DNA from: Marinomonas pollencensis
GTDB lineage: Bacteria; Pseudomonadota; Gammaproteobacteria; Pseudomonadales; Marinomonadaceae
Direction: 5' to 3'
DNA: 64,000 nucleotides
Assembly: GCF_003387375.1 (NCBI RefSeq)
Contig: NZ_QUNG01000001.1
Span: forward strand, 208,510 to 272,509
The position numbers were made by a program, and so were the translations under genes. The notes under the pieces were generated by a model, which saw only the letters and a list, made by a program, of their open reading frames with translations, made no database searches and was not told the DNA's origin. Numbering within the stretch: the first letter of the stretch is position 1; the number at the start of each line of letters is the position of its first letter. Positions 17,874 to 26,504 of this stretch are shown here, piece by piece.

Positions 17874-18605
17874 ATGGAAAACCTAGCTTATTTGATCCCT
17901 ATTGTTTTTTTTGCTGGCATTATCCGCGGCTATGCAGGCTTTGGCTTTGCAGTAATTGCTGTGATTGGTTTGAATCTCTTCTTAGACCCAATTAAAAGTG
18001 TGCCTATTGTGTTGGCTCTGGATTTTATCTGTAGCATAGGTCTGATACGTGAAGCCATTAAGCACGCCAACATGCATACTTTTCGCATTATTGCGGGAGG
18101 GTCTATTTTAGGTATTCCCATTGGCTTAGTGTTACTTTACCTAGTCCCTGCTCTTTGGCTGAAACTCGCTATTTGTAGCTTTGTATTAGTCTTGGTTGCG
18201 TTGCTTATTAAAAAGGCAAAGCCTGCTCAACATGACTCATTTGGCAAAAAACTGCTCACGGGCATTGCATCTGGCGTTGGTACTTCAAGTGCTTCTATTG
18301 GTGGCCCTATGATACTGTATTATATTTTATCCAGCCCTTTAGACGTGAGGGCGCAACGCGCCACTATGATTTTATTTTTTATCGTCAGTGAATTTGTCGC
18401 ATTAATGGGGATAGGGCTAAGCCAACCCTCTAGTAACGAGATATATACCACTATTTTATGGCTGCTAGCACCCACTATGGTGGGCGTGAAGATTGGCCAA
18501 TTCTTTTTTAACAAACGACCACCAAAGTCTTTTAAATCGATTTCCCTGCCTATTATGGTAGTGGTGGCAATGGTGGGCTTTGCTCAGGCGTTTCAGGTTA
18601 TTTAA
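17874..18605 (+). CDS. TSUP family permease (TauE/SafE-like)
   Basis: A 243-residue inner-membrane protein with about eight hydrophobic segments. The N-terminal FFAGIIRGYAGFGFAVIAVIG and the repeat-half motif GVGTSSASIGGPMILYY are hallmarks of the TauE/SafE (TSUP) family, which exports or imports sulfite, sulfonates and small organosulfur anions. An upstream in-frame extension to 17748 lacks the family N terminus, so ATG 17874 is preferred, although its ribosome site is weak. A taurine-type ABC operon lies 0.8 kb downstream on the other strand. A shared sulfonate role is possible but not shown. Confidence 0.85.
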   Translation: MENLAYLIPIVFFAGIIRGYAGFGFAVIAVIGLNLFLDPIKSVPIVLALDFICSIGLIREAIKHANMHTFRIIAGGSILGIPIGLVLLYLVPALWLKLAICSFVLVLVALLIKKAKPAQHDSFGKKLLTGIASGVGTSSASIGGPMILYYILSSPLDVRAQRATMILFFIVSEFVALMGIGLSQPSSNEIYTTILWLLAPTMVGVKIGQFFFNKRPPKSFKSISLPIMVVVAMVGFAQAFQVI

Positions 18606-19298
18606 AGCCGTATACAAATCGCCACTTTTTATCACCTCCCCCATAAACCGGCATAGAGTAAACAGCTTTTACGCTGTGTCGGTTCTCTGTATCAACCTCC
18701 CTCTTTGCAAATAAAGCCCCATGTTACCTGCGACTTATTCGTCTATTTCCCTCCCACTCCCCTGTTTCCATTCTTTGTTTACAATCTTTCTGCTAAATAC
18801 TGAGTTCTGGCTGCTGACTTCTAGTTGATAACTGCTGGCTTCTAACCTCTGACTTCTGACTTCTGACTTCTGACTTCTGACTTCTGACTTCTAACCTCTG
18901 ACTTCTAACCTCTGACTTCTAACCTCTGACTTCTGACTTCTGACTTCTGACTTCTGACTTCTGCCTTCTGCCTTCTGCCTTCTGACTTCTGACTGCTAGC
19001 TTCTAACCTCTGGCTTGTGCTGCTGACTGCAGAGTCTGACTTCTGACTTCTGACTTCTGACTTCTGACTTCTGACTTCTGACTTCTGACTTCTGACTTCT
19101 GCCTTCTGACTTCTGCCTTCTGACTGCTAGCTGCCGCCTTTACCCGCACAGTGATTAGACGTTCATGTACGTTGCGCGCCCTAGCTCAGTGATGACGTGG
19201 ATACCAACAGCAAGGAGCAACTTACTGCTTGAAAGCTAAACTTGGTGAGTCAAGGCTAGCAGGATAGATTCAACATTTGACACTAGTTTGTTAGATAC
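18606..19298. other. Non-coding gap dominated by a heptamer array
   Basis: No gene is supported between the permease and the taurine operon terminator. 18606-18805 and 19136-19298 are unique sequence of unknown role, and the array lies between. On the plus strand, perfect heptamers place a TGA every 21 bases in each frame. On the minus strand they would encode VRSQKSE repeats, but variant units introduce TAG codons and no start is present. Confidence 0.6.
18810..19135. repeat. Heptanucleotide (CTTCTGA)n array
   Basis: Roughly 45 head-to-tail copies of a 7-bp unit, mostly CTTCTGA, with interspersed variants such as CTAACCT, CTGCCTT and CTGCTAG. Two long uniform blocks (about 18850-18960 and 19030-19100) flank a degenerate centre containing CTGCAGAG. 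The pattern resembles short tandemly repeated repetitive heptamers described in cyanobacteria more than CRISPR or REP DNA. Confidence 0.85.
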
Positions 19299-19331
19299 AA
19301 AAAAGCCAACACCTATATAGTAGGTGCTGGC
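19299..19331 (-). terminator. Rho-independent terminator of the taurine-type ABC operon
   Basis: Stem GCCAACACCTA/TAGGTGCTGGC (one mismatch) preceded on the plus strand by AAAAAA, giving a T-run after the hairpin on the minus strand, 37 bp past the substrate-binding gene. Confidence 0.8.
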
Positions 19332-19367
19332 CTCATTGCATAATATGACTTGGTTAAACGAAAGCGC

Positions 19368-20366
19368 TTATTTCATTGCCGCTTCAATGAACTCAGGATT
19401 AACATATACTGAGTAATCTTCTTTTAGGCCACTGATTTTCTTCTGGTCTAGCAAGAACTCAGAAGTTGCTTGCAGAGCCGATACCACGCCGCCTTTCGCG
19501 CCACAACCTAACCATGCGCAAGAAGCTTGCTCTTCAAGCGTTGGGTATTCGTACAATGCCATGACCCCAGGCACAGTGTTGATATCACCACCGGTTACCT
19601 TACTAATCGATTTCGCGATTGGGCTATCGACTGTAAAACTGTCTTTGTTGTCGTTGTACTCTTTATCCACTGCGGCAACGATTTTGACAAAGTCGACAAG
19701 GAACTGTTTGTTCGAGTCAGCAAATTTCTTATTCGCAACCAGCGCATCAAACGTTGGTTTACCCCATGAGCTAAGCGTTTTTGAGGTAACAAGCACGTGA
19801 CCACTTTGCTTAATTTGACCCAATACTGGATCCCAGATGAAAGCAGCATCAATATCATTACGACGCCAAGCCGCAGAAATTGCACTTGGTTGCATATTAA
19901 GCAACTTTACTTCGCTTGGTTTGATGCCAAACTGTTCCAATGCAAACATCATATGAAAATGCGTGGTGGAAACAAAAGGAACACCAATGGTTTTACCTTT
20001 CAGGTCAGAAGGTTTCATAATATCGGAACCGTCTCGTACGACTAAGGCTTCTGCATCACCAATGTTTTCTAGGATCCAAAAAACTTCCGCTTTTACCCCG
20101 TTGCTCACCGCTGCAGCAATCGGGCTAGAACCCGCTGTTGCAATATCAACACTACCAGAAGCCAAGGCGGTCATGGCTTTAGCTCCGGAATCAAAACGGC
20201 GCCATTTGATGGTGACATCCAGTTGTTTTTCCAACAACTGCTCATCGATTACTTTTTTATAAGGGTTAAAAACCCCCTGATAACCAATGGTAATTTCTTC
20301 TGACATTGCGCTAAATGAAATCGCCATTGCGCCCACGAACAAACCTATTTTTTTCACAAATTTCAT
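19368..20366 (-). CDS. tauA: Taurine ABC transporter substrate-binding protein
   Basis: A 332-residue periplasmic binding protein of the NitT/TauT family. Signal peptide about residues 1-22. Typical TauA blocks follow: WRRFDSGAKAMTALASGSVDI, GSSPIAAAVSNGV, IGVPFVSTTHFHMMFAL and QPSAISAAWRRNDIDAAF. The second ATG (20366) is chosen because AAGGA directly abuts the first (20372). A CAWLGC cysteine pair near residue 268 is an addition not found in the E. coli protein. Last gene of the operon, followed by a terminator. Taurine specificity is inferred from these motifs and from the MocR-type regulator nearby. Confidence 0.85.
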   Translation of the reverse strand: MKFVKKIGLFVGAMAISFSAMSEEITIGYQGVFNPYKKVIDEQLLEKQLDVTIKWRRFDSGAKAMTALASGSVDIATAGSSPIAAAVSNGVKAEVFWILENIGDAEALVVRDGSDIMKPSDLKGKTIGVPFVSTTHFHMMFALEQFGIKPSEVKLLNMQPSAISAAWRRNDIDAAFIWDPVLGQIKQSGHVLVTSKTLSSWGKPTFDALVANKKFADSNKQFLVDFVKIVAAVDKEYNDNKDSFTVDSPIAKSISKVTGGDINTVPGVMALYEYPTLEEQASCAWLGCGAKGGVVSALQATSEFLLDQKKISGLKEDYSVYVNPEFIEAAMK

Positions 20367-20441
20367 AGTCATTCCTTACGTGATATTTTAATCGTTTTTA
20401 ATCGGTTGTTTGCTAATCCAGATATCGACTCACTGCCGTTA

Positions 20442-21380
20442 TCAGTTATGACCTTTCCATGGAACGAGCTTTCTTTCCAAATAACGCATAAAGAGATCAA
20501 AGCAGTAGGCAATCACACCAATCACAATGATCCCTGCGATAACCACATCTGTGCGTAAGAACTCAGACGCGTTTAACACCATAAAACCTATCCCTTGTTG
20601 GGCTGCGACCATTTCCGCTGCCACCAAAGTTGTCCAACCAAAGCCAATTGCAATACGCATGCCTGTTAGTATGTCTGGCAAGGCGCCTTTGCTAATCACT
20701 TGAGTAATCACTTGCCAACGGCTAGCCCCCATAGAGTAAGCCACTTGAATTTGCTCAATACGCACTGAAGTCACACCAGCTCGAGCACTCAAAATAATGG
20801 GCGCCAACATGGCTAAGAAGATCAGTGTCAGCTTGCTGCTTTCATCAATGCCTAACCAAATGATGATCAATGGCAAGTAAGCAAGTGGCGGTAATGGACG
20901 ATAAAATTCGATCAGTGGATCAAAAATACCGCGCAGGATATAACTACAGCCAATCAAGATCCCCAACGGAATACCAATTAGACAGGCAAAGAAAAAGGCA
21001 CCAAAAATACGTGTTAAACTGGCGTACAAATGTTCGATTAAGGTGGCCCCAGCAAACCCATTACTGGCAATGTCTAAGAATTTTTGCAGGACATCCACTG
21101 GCGACGGCAAAAACAAGGCATCAATAAAGCCCATTTCGGTAACAAAAGCCCAAATCGCGATAAACATCAGCGTCGATACGACTGAAATAATACGACTGTC
21201 TCCAGCGCCAGGCGCACCATAGAACTCACCAATCTTGATTGAGGGCTTACTGATTTTAAGCTTTGAATAAGTCACCAGTTTTTGCAGCAATGGCGTAAAT
21301 TCTTTGTTTGCCTCACTGGCTTCTGGCGGCGCTTTTTTTAGCTTTTCGTCAGGCATGGCTGTGGTTGATTTAGTATTCAT
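20442..21380 (-). CDS. tauC: Taurine/sulfonate ABC transporter permease
   Basis: A 312-residue inner-membrane permease. A cytoplasmic N-terminal extension of about 70 residues rich in K and E precedes six hydrophobic segments. The EAA loop sequence YSMGASRWQVITQVISKGALPDILTGMRIAIGFG is the ATPase contact site of SsuC/TauC-type permeases. ATG 21380 has AGAGG upstream. It lies 12 bp after the ATPase gene and 75 bp before the binding-protein gene. Confidence 0.88.
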   Translation of the reverse strand: MNTKSTTAMPDEKLKKAPPEASEANKEFTPLLQKLVTYSKLKISKPSIKIGEFYGAPGAGDSRIISVVSTLMFIAIWAFVTEMGFIDALFLPSPVDVLQKFLDIASNGFAGATLIEHLYASLTRIFGAFFFACLIGIPLGILIGCSYILRGIFDPLIEFYRPLPPLAYLPLIIIWLGIDESSKLTLIFLAMLAPIILSARAGVTSVRIEQIQVAYSMGASRWQVITQVISKGALPDILTGMRIAIGFGWTTLVAAEMVAAQQGIGFMVLNASEFLRTDVVIAGIIVIGVIAYCFDLFMRYLERKLVPWKGHN

Positions 21381-21392
21381 AATAAGCCTCTA

Positions 21393-22229
21393 TTAATGAT
21401 CCGCTTCATCGCCGTGGATAATTGCTAATATCTTTTCTCGTGTGCTAATAAACTCTTGGCTCGATTTCACCTTACGAGCATCACGACACGCTAAAAATTC
21501 TTTATTAAAGTTCAAATCAAATTGATGCGTTATGCGTCCAGGACGCGGTGACATAACGATCAAGCGCGTCGCCAACAACAAAGCTTCATCAACACTGTGT
21601 GTGATAAAAAACATCATCTTATTGGTCTCTTGCCAAACGTCGAGCAACAGCTCTTGAAGAGACTCTCGAGTTAACGCATCCAAAGCACCCAATGGCTCAT
21701 CAAGCAACAGCATTTCTGGATTATTGGTTAATGCTCGAGCGATACCAACTCGTTGCTGCATCCCCCCGGATAACTGATAAACACGATGGTGATGAAAGTC
21801 TTCTAAGCCAACCAGCTTAAGATATTCTGCGGCTTTCTTACGGCGCTCTTGCTTGCCGACACCTTGTAGTTTCAAACCAAATTCTGTGTTTTCAATCACA
21901 TCAAGCCAAGGCAATAAGGCATGCTTTTGAAATACCACACCACGGTCTGCACTAGGTCCAATGACCTCGTCACCTAGATCCAAACCACACGCAATGCGTG
22001 GATACCCTTTAATTGAGCTGTCTCCCAGCGTCAAATAACCTTTGGTTGGCGCAATAAAGCCCGCAATCAAACTTAGCAAAGTCGTTTTGCCACACCCAGA
22101 AGCTCCCAGAGCAACAACCAGATCACCTTGCTCAATGGTTAAATTAATTTCGGACAATGCCGTTACCGCTTCTCCACCTTGAGAAGCAGGGTAAATTACC
22201 GATACATCCCGAATGTCTAATGTATTCAT
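21393..22229 (-). CDS. tauB: Taurine/sulfonate ABC transporter ATP-binding protein
   Basis: A 278-residue ATPase with Walker A GASGCGKTTLLSLIAG, Q-loop FQKHALLPW, signature LSGGMQQRVGIARAL and Walker B MLLLDEPLGALD followed by the H-loop FITHSVDEALLL, as in TauB/SsuB. ATG 22229 with GAGGAG eight bases upstream is preferred to an upstream start. First gene of the operon, divergent from the MocR-type regulator. The insertion between Walker A and Q-loop (SSIKGYPRIACGLDLGDEVI) is longer than in E. coli TauB. Confidence 0.88.
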   Translation of the reverse strand: MNTLDIRDVSVIYPASQGGEAVTALSEINLTIEQGDLVVALGASGCGKTTLLSLIAGFIAPTKGYLTLGDSSIKGYPRIACGLDLGDEVIGPSADRGVVFQKHALLPWLDVIENTEFGLKLQGVGKQERRKKAAEYLKLVGLEDFHHHRVYQLSGGMQQRVGIARALTNNPEMLLLDEPLGALDALTRESLQELLLDVWQETNKMMFFITHSVDEALLLATRLIVMSPRPGRITHQFDLNFNKEFLACRDARKVKSSQEFISTREKILAIIHGDEADH

Positions 22230-22439
22230 TTTTCCACTCCTCTCTTGTCTGATAATCCCATTCTTATCAGGCAACTCGTTAAAACTTGTACTCCACGTTA
22301 CTTATCTGACCTCGAAAGCAATAGAGCCAACCTTTAAATTTTATGGTCCAGGTGAAAAAACCAAGAGAAAATGGATCATTTTTTGCATGAATTTACTGTG
22401 TTTTTAAAGCCCTATGCTAATTAGATCAAGGTAACCATC
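22230..22439. promoter_or_regulatory. Divergent tauB/MocR control region
   Basis: TTATGGTCCAG at 22341-22351 reads CTGGACCATAA on the other strand, close to CTGGAC-YTAA, the TauR target recalled from Rhodobacter. A weaker related word, AATGGATCAT, starts 28 bp further at 22370. This is a suggestive match only. Confidence 0.35.
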
Positions 22440-23939
22440 ATGACTGACTGTCTAATTACTGTTGAATTCCAACCAGGGAAAAGTTTTCAACAACAAATCA
22501 GAGAAAAACTTGTTGATTTAATTAAGAAAGATTACTTCGGCGAATCCAACCTACCCTCCAGCAGAAAGATGGCTCAACTGTTAGGTGTGTCCAGAAATAC
22601 CGTTATGTTGGTCTATGAAGGTTTGGTCGATGAACGCTTTTTGATTTCTAAAGAACGCAGCGGTTACTTTGTAAATCCAGAAATAAGCAGCGAAGAACTC
22701 CCCGAGACGGTACAAAATCTAACGAAGACAGAAGAAAACGCTCTAAGTTGGGGCGACAGGCTAAAAAAAGTCCCTTCTTCCTTTAAGATGTTGCACAAGG
22801 ATAAAAATTGGATCACCTATTCTTATCCTTTTATCTACGGCCAAATAGAGCCAATGCACTTTCCTCTTTACCAATGGCGAGAATGCACACGCATCGCACA
22901 AAGTAGAGGCAATGTTCACGAGTGGATAGAAGATTATGTGGATGTGGATTCAAAAGCGCTCATCAGCCAAATACGCCAGAGTATTTTGCCCAAACGCGGA
23001 ATCACGGCCAGTGCAGAACAAATTTTATTGACCATGGGGACACAAAACTCATTTTCTCTGTTAGCCAATTTACTGACTAATGAAGAAACAGTGGTTGGTT
23101 TAGAGGACCCTGGCTATCCAGACCAACGTAATATTTTTCATGCCGCACGCACCCAACTTAACTTTTTACAGCTTGACGATAAAGGTGTCGTTACTGGCTC
23201 TCAATTAAAACAATGCGATTATGTTTGCGTCACCCCAAGCCATCAATATCCAACTACGGTCACCATGCCGATGGAAAGACGTATTGAACTTTTAGAGCAG
23301 GCATCAAAAGACAACTTTGTCATTATTGAAGATGATTATGAAAGCGAAGTGAATTTCCATGAGCGCCCATTACCTTCCTTAAAAAGCATGGATGATAAAG
23401 GCCGAGTCATTTACGCAGGAAGTCTCTCCAAGTCTTTATCCCCTGGACTGCGCTTAGGGTATTTGGTAGCCGATGTTGAGTTAATCAAAGAGCTCAGAGA
23501 ATTACGCCGTTTACAATACCGCCATCCTCCCGCCAATAACCAAGCGGTGGCAGCTCTGTTTATTAGCCAAGGCTATTACGACAGCCACTTACGTCGCATG
23601 AAAACCCTGTATGAGACAAAGTGGAACCTCATGTCTGAAGGCCTTAAAAAGCACTTGGGTCAATGCGAAATCACCGAGACACAAGGCAGTTTCTGTTTTT
23701 GGATAAAACTGCCAGACCCACTCAAAAGCTCTGATTTAGTGCGCCTAGCGTCTAATTACAGCATTCTCGTGGAGTCGGGGGACAGCCTGTTTGCCCAAAC
23801 ACCCTCCCCACAAAACTATATTCGCTTAGGGTTTTCTGCGATTGCAGAAGATAAAATAGAAAAAGGCATCGAAATATTAGGCGCTTTAATTCTTCAACTG
23901 CAGCAGGAGTACCCGCAAAAAATATACGCTATGAATTAG
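22440..23939 (+). CDS. MocR/TauR-like PLP-dependent GntR regulator
   Basis: A 499-residue regulator of the MocR subfamily. The N-terminal winged helix covers about residues 10-78 (LPSSRKMAQLLGVSRNTVMLVYEGL). A fold-type I aminotransferase domain from about 125 to 490 includes YPTTVTMP, IIEDDYESE and YAGSLSKSLSPGLRLGY with the PLP-binding lysine. Divergence from a tauABC-type transporter suggests a TauR-like activator responding to taurine, though the taurine:pyruvate aminotransferase and Xsc genes that TauR normally controls are not in this window. A terminator follows. Confidence 0.85.
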   Translation: MTDCLITVEFQPGKSFQQQIREKLVDLIKKDYFGESNLPSSRKMAQLLGVSRNTVMLVYEGLVDERFLISKERSGYFVNPEISSEELPETVQNLTKTEENALSWGDRLKKVPSSFKMLHKDKNWITYSYPFIYGQIEPMHFPLYQWRECTRIAQSRGNVHEWIEDYVDVDSKALISQIRQSILPKRGITASAEQILLTMGTQNSFSLLANLLTNEETVVGLEDPGYPDQRNIFHAARTQLNFLQLDDKGVVTGSQLKQCDYVCVTPSHQYPTTVTMPMERRIELLEQASKDNFVIIEDDYESEVNFHERPLPSLKSMDDKGRVIYAGSLSKSLSPGLRLGYLVADVELIKELRELRRLQYRHPPANNQAVAALFISQGYYDSHLRRMKTLYETKWNLMSEGLKKHLGQCEITETQGSFCFWIKLPDPLKSSDLVRLASNYSILVESGDSLFAQTPSPQNYIRLGFSAIAEDKIEKGIEILGALILQLQQEYPQKIYAMN

Positions 23940-24075
23940 CCAAACATCTGATAACACACTGGGTCTAAGAGTTGGCTGGTTGGCCCGAGAAGTTATTTTA
24001 TTTGGCTCTATCACGCCGCTCTGTGGCTCTATTATAGTGACAGTGAGTGTACCCCCGCTCACCTCCCTTTGTTAG

Positions 24076-24105
24076 CGCGTTCCCTCTTGGTTCGCGTTTT
24101 TTTTT
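24076..24105 (+). terminator. Terminator-like hairpin after the MocR-type gene
   Basis: CGCG/CGCG outer stem and CC/GG inner pairs, separated by a TT/TT internal mismatch, followed by nine T. It lies 137 bp past the MocR-type stop and just before the convergent arfB stop. Confidence 0.55.
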
Positions 24106-24106
24106 G

Positions 24107-24520
24107 CTAATCCCAATTACGCTTACGTAGACTCTTAATCTGGCCTTTTTGTTTTTTCTTATCTACCCGCTTCTTCTGTGACGAACGGGATGGTTTTGTC
24201 GCTCGACGCGCTTTTTGCACTTTAATAGACTCTAATATCAGCGCTTTTAAGCGCGCCAGCGCATCTTCTCGGTTTAATTCTTGCGTCCGATGTTGTTGCG
24301 CTTTGATAACAATGTCCCCCTCTTTCGTCAGGCGACTGTCACTCAACGCCAATAAGCGCTCTTTATAAAAAGCTGGCAATGACGAGTTCGCCACATTAAA
24401 ACGCAAATGGATCGCCGATGAGACTTTGTTGACATTTTGCCCGCCGGCACCTTGAGCTCGAATGGCGGTGAGTTCTATTTCATGGTCGGGAATGGAAACC
24501 GCAATGGAAATTTGCAACAT
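24107..24520 (-). CDS. arfB: Alternative ribosome-rescue factor ArfB
   Basis: A 137-residue peptidyl-tRNA hydrolase that frees stalled non-stop ribosomes. The RF-1-like domain carries the catalytic GGQ in RAQGAGGQNVNKVSSAIHLRF. A basic, lysine- and arginine-rich C-terminal tail (KARRATKPSRSSQKKRVDKK) is the part that enters the empty mRNA channel. Size and layout match E. coli YaeJ/ArfB (140 residues). Single gene, convergent with the MocR gene and divergent from hisA. Confidence 0.93.
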   Translation of the reverse strand: MLQISIAVSIPDHEIELTAIRAQGAGGQNVNKVSSAIHLRFNVANSSLPAFYKERLLALSDSRLTKEGDIVIKAQQHRTQELNREDALARLKALILESIKVQKARRATKPSRSSQKKRVDKKKQKGQIKSLRKRNWD

Positions 24521-24661
24521 TAGGATATTTTACAACTCGTCTGTTTAATCTGCCTCAGATTGTAACAGTGTTAGCTAGGCTTTGCTTTGATGGATCGTTT
24601 CGCGCAAAATTATCAGTTACAATCGGTCTCTTGTCGTTTCAGCTTAAGTAGGGAGTTTTTC

Positions 24662-25429
24662 GTGACTCAGTTTCGCCCTTGTATTGATTTACACCAAGGC
24701 AAAGTTAAACAGATCGTTGGTGGCAGCCTCAATGATAAAGGCGCCCAAGAAAATTTTATCAGTGATTATGATGCGGCGTATTACGCAGCGCTATACCGTG
24801 ATCACAATTTAACCGGCGGCCATGTCATTGCTCTGGGAAAAGGCAATCATGACGAAGCAATAAGCGCACTAAAAACCTATCCAAATGGTCTTCAATTTGG
24901 CGGTGGTGTGACAGCACGCAATGCTCACAGCTACCTTGAAGCAGGTGCATCACACGTTATCGTTACTTCTTACTTATTTGCCGATGGCGAGTTCTCTTGG
25001 GACCGTCTGGATAAAATAAAACGTGAAACTGGCGTCGATCACCTGGTCCTCGACCTCAGCTGTCGTCGTACTGAAGATGGCTGGTATATCGCCACCGATC
25101 GCTGGCAAACCATCACCTCAACCCAAGTCAATCAAGCCAACTTAATTGAACTTGCCGACCATTGTGATGAATTCTTAATTCATGCCGCAGATGTAGAAGG
25201 CTTACAAGCTGGGATTGACGAAGAACTTGTCACTCTGCTTGGCCAAGGCTGCCCTGTGGCGGTTACTTATGCTGGCGGCGCTCGCTCATTAAACGATCTT
25301 GAGCGCGTTAAACAACTTTCCAAGGGTAAGGTGGATCTGACCATTGGCAGTGCGCTCGATATTTTTGGCGGACAAGGGGTAGCTTTAGACGAATGCATCG
25401 CTTGGAACCAAGAGCAAAACACGCCATAG
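24662..25429 (+). CDS. hisA: Eukaryotic-type phosphoribosylformimino-AICAR ribotide isomerase (HisA)
   Basis: A 255-residue TIM-barrel isomerase of histidine biosynthesis, acting on ProFAR. The sequence follows the plant/fungal form rather than the usual bacterial HisA: FRPCIDLHQGKVKQIVGGSL, LTGGHVIALG, LQFGGGVTARN, ASHVIVTSYLF, LDLSCRR and TIGSALDIFGG are signature blocks of the eukaryotic subfamily. The GTG at 24662, with AGGGAG upstream, gives the family-like start TQFRPCID. An upstream ATG at 24587 would add 25 unrelated residues. It is isolated from any his operon and followed by a terminator. Acquisition by transfer, or a second function, is possible. Confidence 0.88.
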   Translation: MTQFRPCIDLHQGKVKQIVGGSLNDKGAQENFISDYDAAYYAALYRDHNLTGGHVIALGKGNHDEAISALKTYPNGLQFGGGVTARNAHSYLEAGASHVIVTSYLFADGEFSWDRLDKIKRETGVDHLVLDLSCRRTEDGWYIATDRWQTITSTQVNQANLIELADHCDEFLIHAADVEGLQAGIDEELVTLLGQGCPVAVTYAGGARSLNDLERVKQLSKGKVDLTIGSALDIFGGQGVALDECIAWNQEQNTP

Positions 25430-25462
25430 CCCCCAGCAAAACAGAACGCACCTGATATCTCT

Positions 25463-25497
25463 GCGGCCTTTTTCAGCACGAAACAAGGCCGCCTTTT
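25463..25497 (+). terminator. Rho-independent terminator after hisA
   Basis: Perfect 8-bp stem GCGGCCTT/AAGGCCGC with a 14-base loop, followed by CTTTT, 34 bp past the hisA stop. Confidence 0.7.
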
Positions 25498-25716
25498 AAC
25501 ACGCCCGTTTCACGCCACGTCCAGGGTCTCCTGTCCTGTTTTAAGGGCCATTAAATTTTGCTTGTTTTAAAAGAAAAATTTGCTTCTACAGACACTCTTT
25601 TTACAGTTTTTTTGATACCATTCAGGTAGATGATTCGAGCGCCAGATCTCGACATCATCGGGTCCATGCCGCATACTAGCTGCACTTATTTTTATATCTA
25701 ATCTTAGGATTATTCA

Positions 25717-26445
25717 ATGTCGCTATTTCGTGCAGGCTTTTTACTTTTGCCGCTTTTTATCAGTGCTTGTTCAGTGCCAGTTTTGCACAAAAACACGCCA
25801 TCACCTACTGAGCAAACAAGTACGCCGTCCAGCTCAACCGAGCAACAAGTGACGACATCTCAAGCCAACACAAACCAATCAGTGGAGATGGCCAATACCC
25901 TTGATGAGCAAATTAAGTTAGCCACACTTCATCACTCTGAATTACAAGCTCGCTCGGGCATGGCTCCAAACCTACCTAAAATCAACAAGGACGAAATTCT
26001 CACTCAATCACGCAGTGCAGAAGCCATTCAACAGTTAGAAAACTATAACAGCCAAGTAAATGAGCAGCTTACTGCCATCGACAAGCGCGTCGAACAACGT
26101 AAAAAAAATGCGCTTCCTGGCGATGTAATTCAAATACTGGTTTCTAAAACCAAAGTCACTTTAGCCAATGCTGACTTTGTAAGTCAGCCGCTTATCGGTC
26201 AATGGGTTCGTGGGGAAAGCCGTGTTATACGCTTGAAAGATGGCTTGTTGTTCGACGCCCAACATTCTGAAGATCTGCGCATCACCTACTCTGAAAGTTA
26301 TCAATTATTGGTAAATGGCAAGGTCATTAGCATCGTTAACCCAAATAAAGAAAAAAGCCACGCCGCCTTTACGGTAGACACCAGTGAAAACAGCGGTTCG
26401 ATTGTCGGCTCATTAGATTATCGCCAGGTAACCGAACGCCATTAA
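25717..26445 (+). CDS. Hypothetical lipoprotein
   Basis: A 242-residue protein with a lipoprotein signal peptide (MSLFRAGFLLLPLFISAC, lipobox ISAC at residue 18). It continues with a low-complexity linker of T, S, Q and P to about residue 60, a helical middle (about 65-135, many E, Q and K) and a C-terminal beta-rich part. ATG is preceded by AGGA. The 287-bp gap upstream contains its promoter and the hisA terminator. The family is not recognised; an outer-membrane or periplasmic envelope role is the only supportable inference. Confidence 0.75.
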   Translation: MSLFRAGFLLLPLFISACSVPVLHKNTPSPTEQTSTPSSSTEQQVTTSQANTNQSVEMANTLDEQIKLATLHHSELQARSGMAPNLPKINKDEILTQSRSAEAIQQLENYNSQVNEQLTAIDKRVEQRKKNALPGDVIQILVSKTKVTLANADFVSQPLIGQWVRGESRVIRLKDGLLFDAQHSEDLRITYSESYQLLVNGKVISIVNPNKEKSHAAFTVDTSENSGSIVGSLDYRQVTERH

Positions 26446-26504
26446 GAGACAATGTAGTGGTGAGTTCCCTAGAATGAGGCTTGGGTGCCTGGTTGCTGGG
26501 GCAT

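Noticed and set aside
18810-19135. CRISPR-like array
   Set aside because: The repeats are 7-bp head-to-tail units without unique spacers, and no cas gene is nearby.
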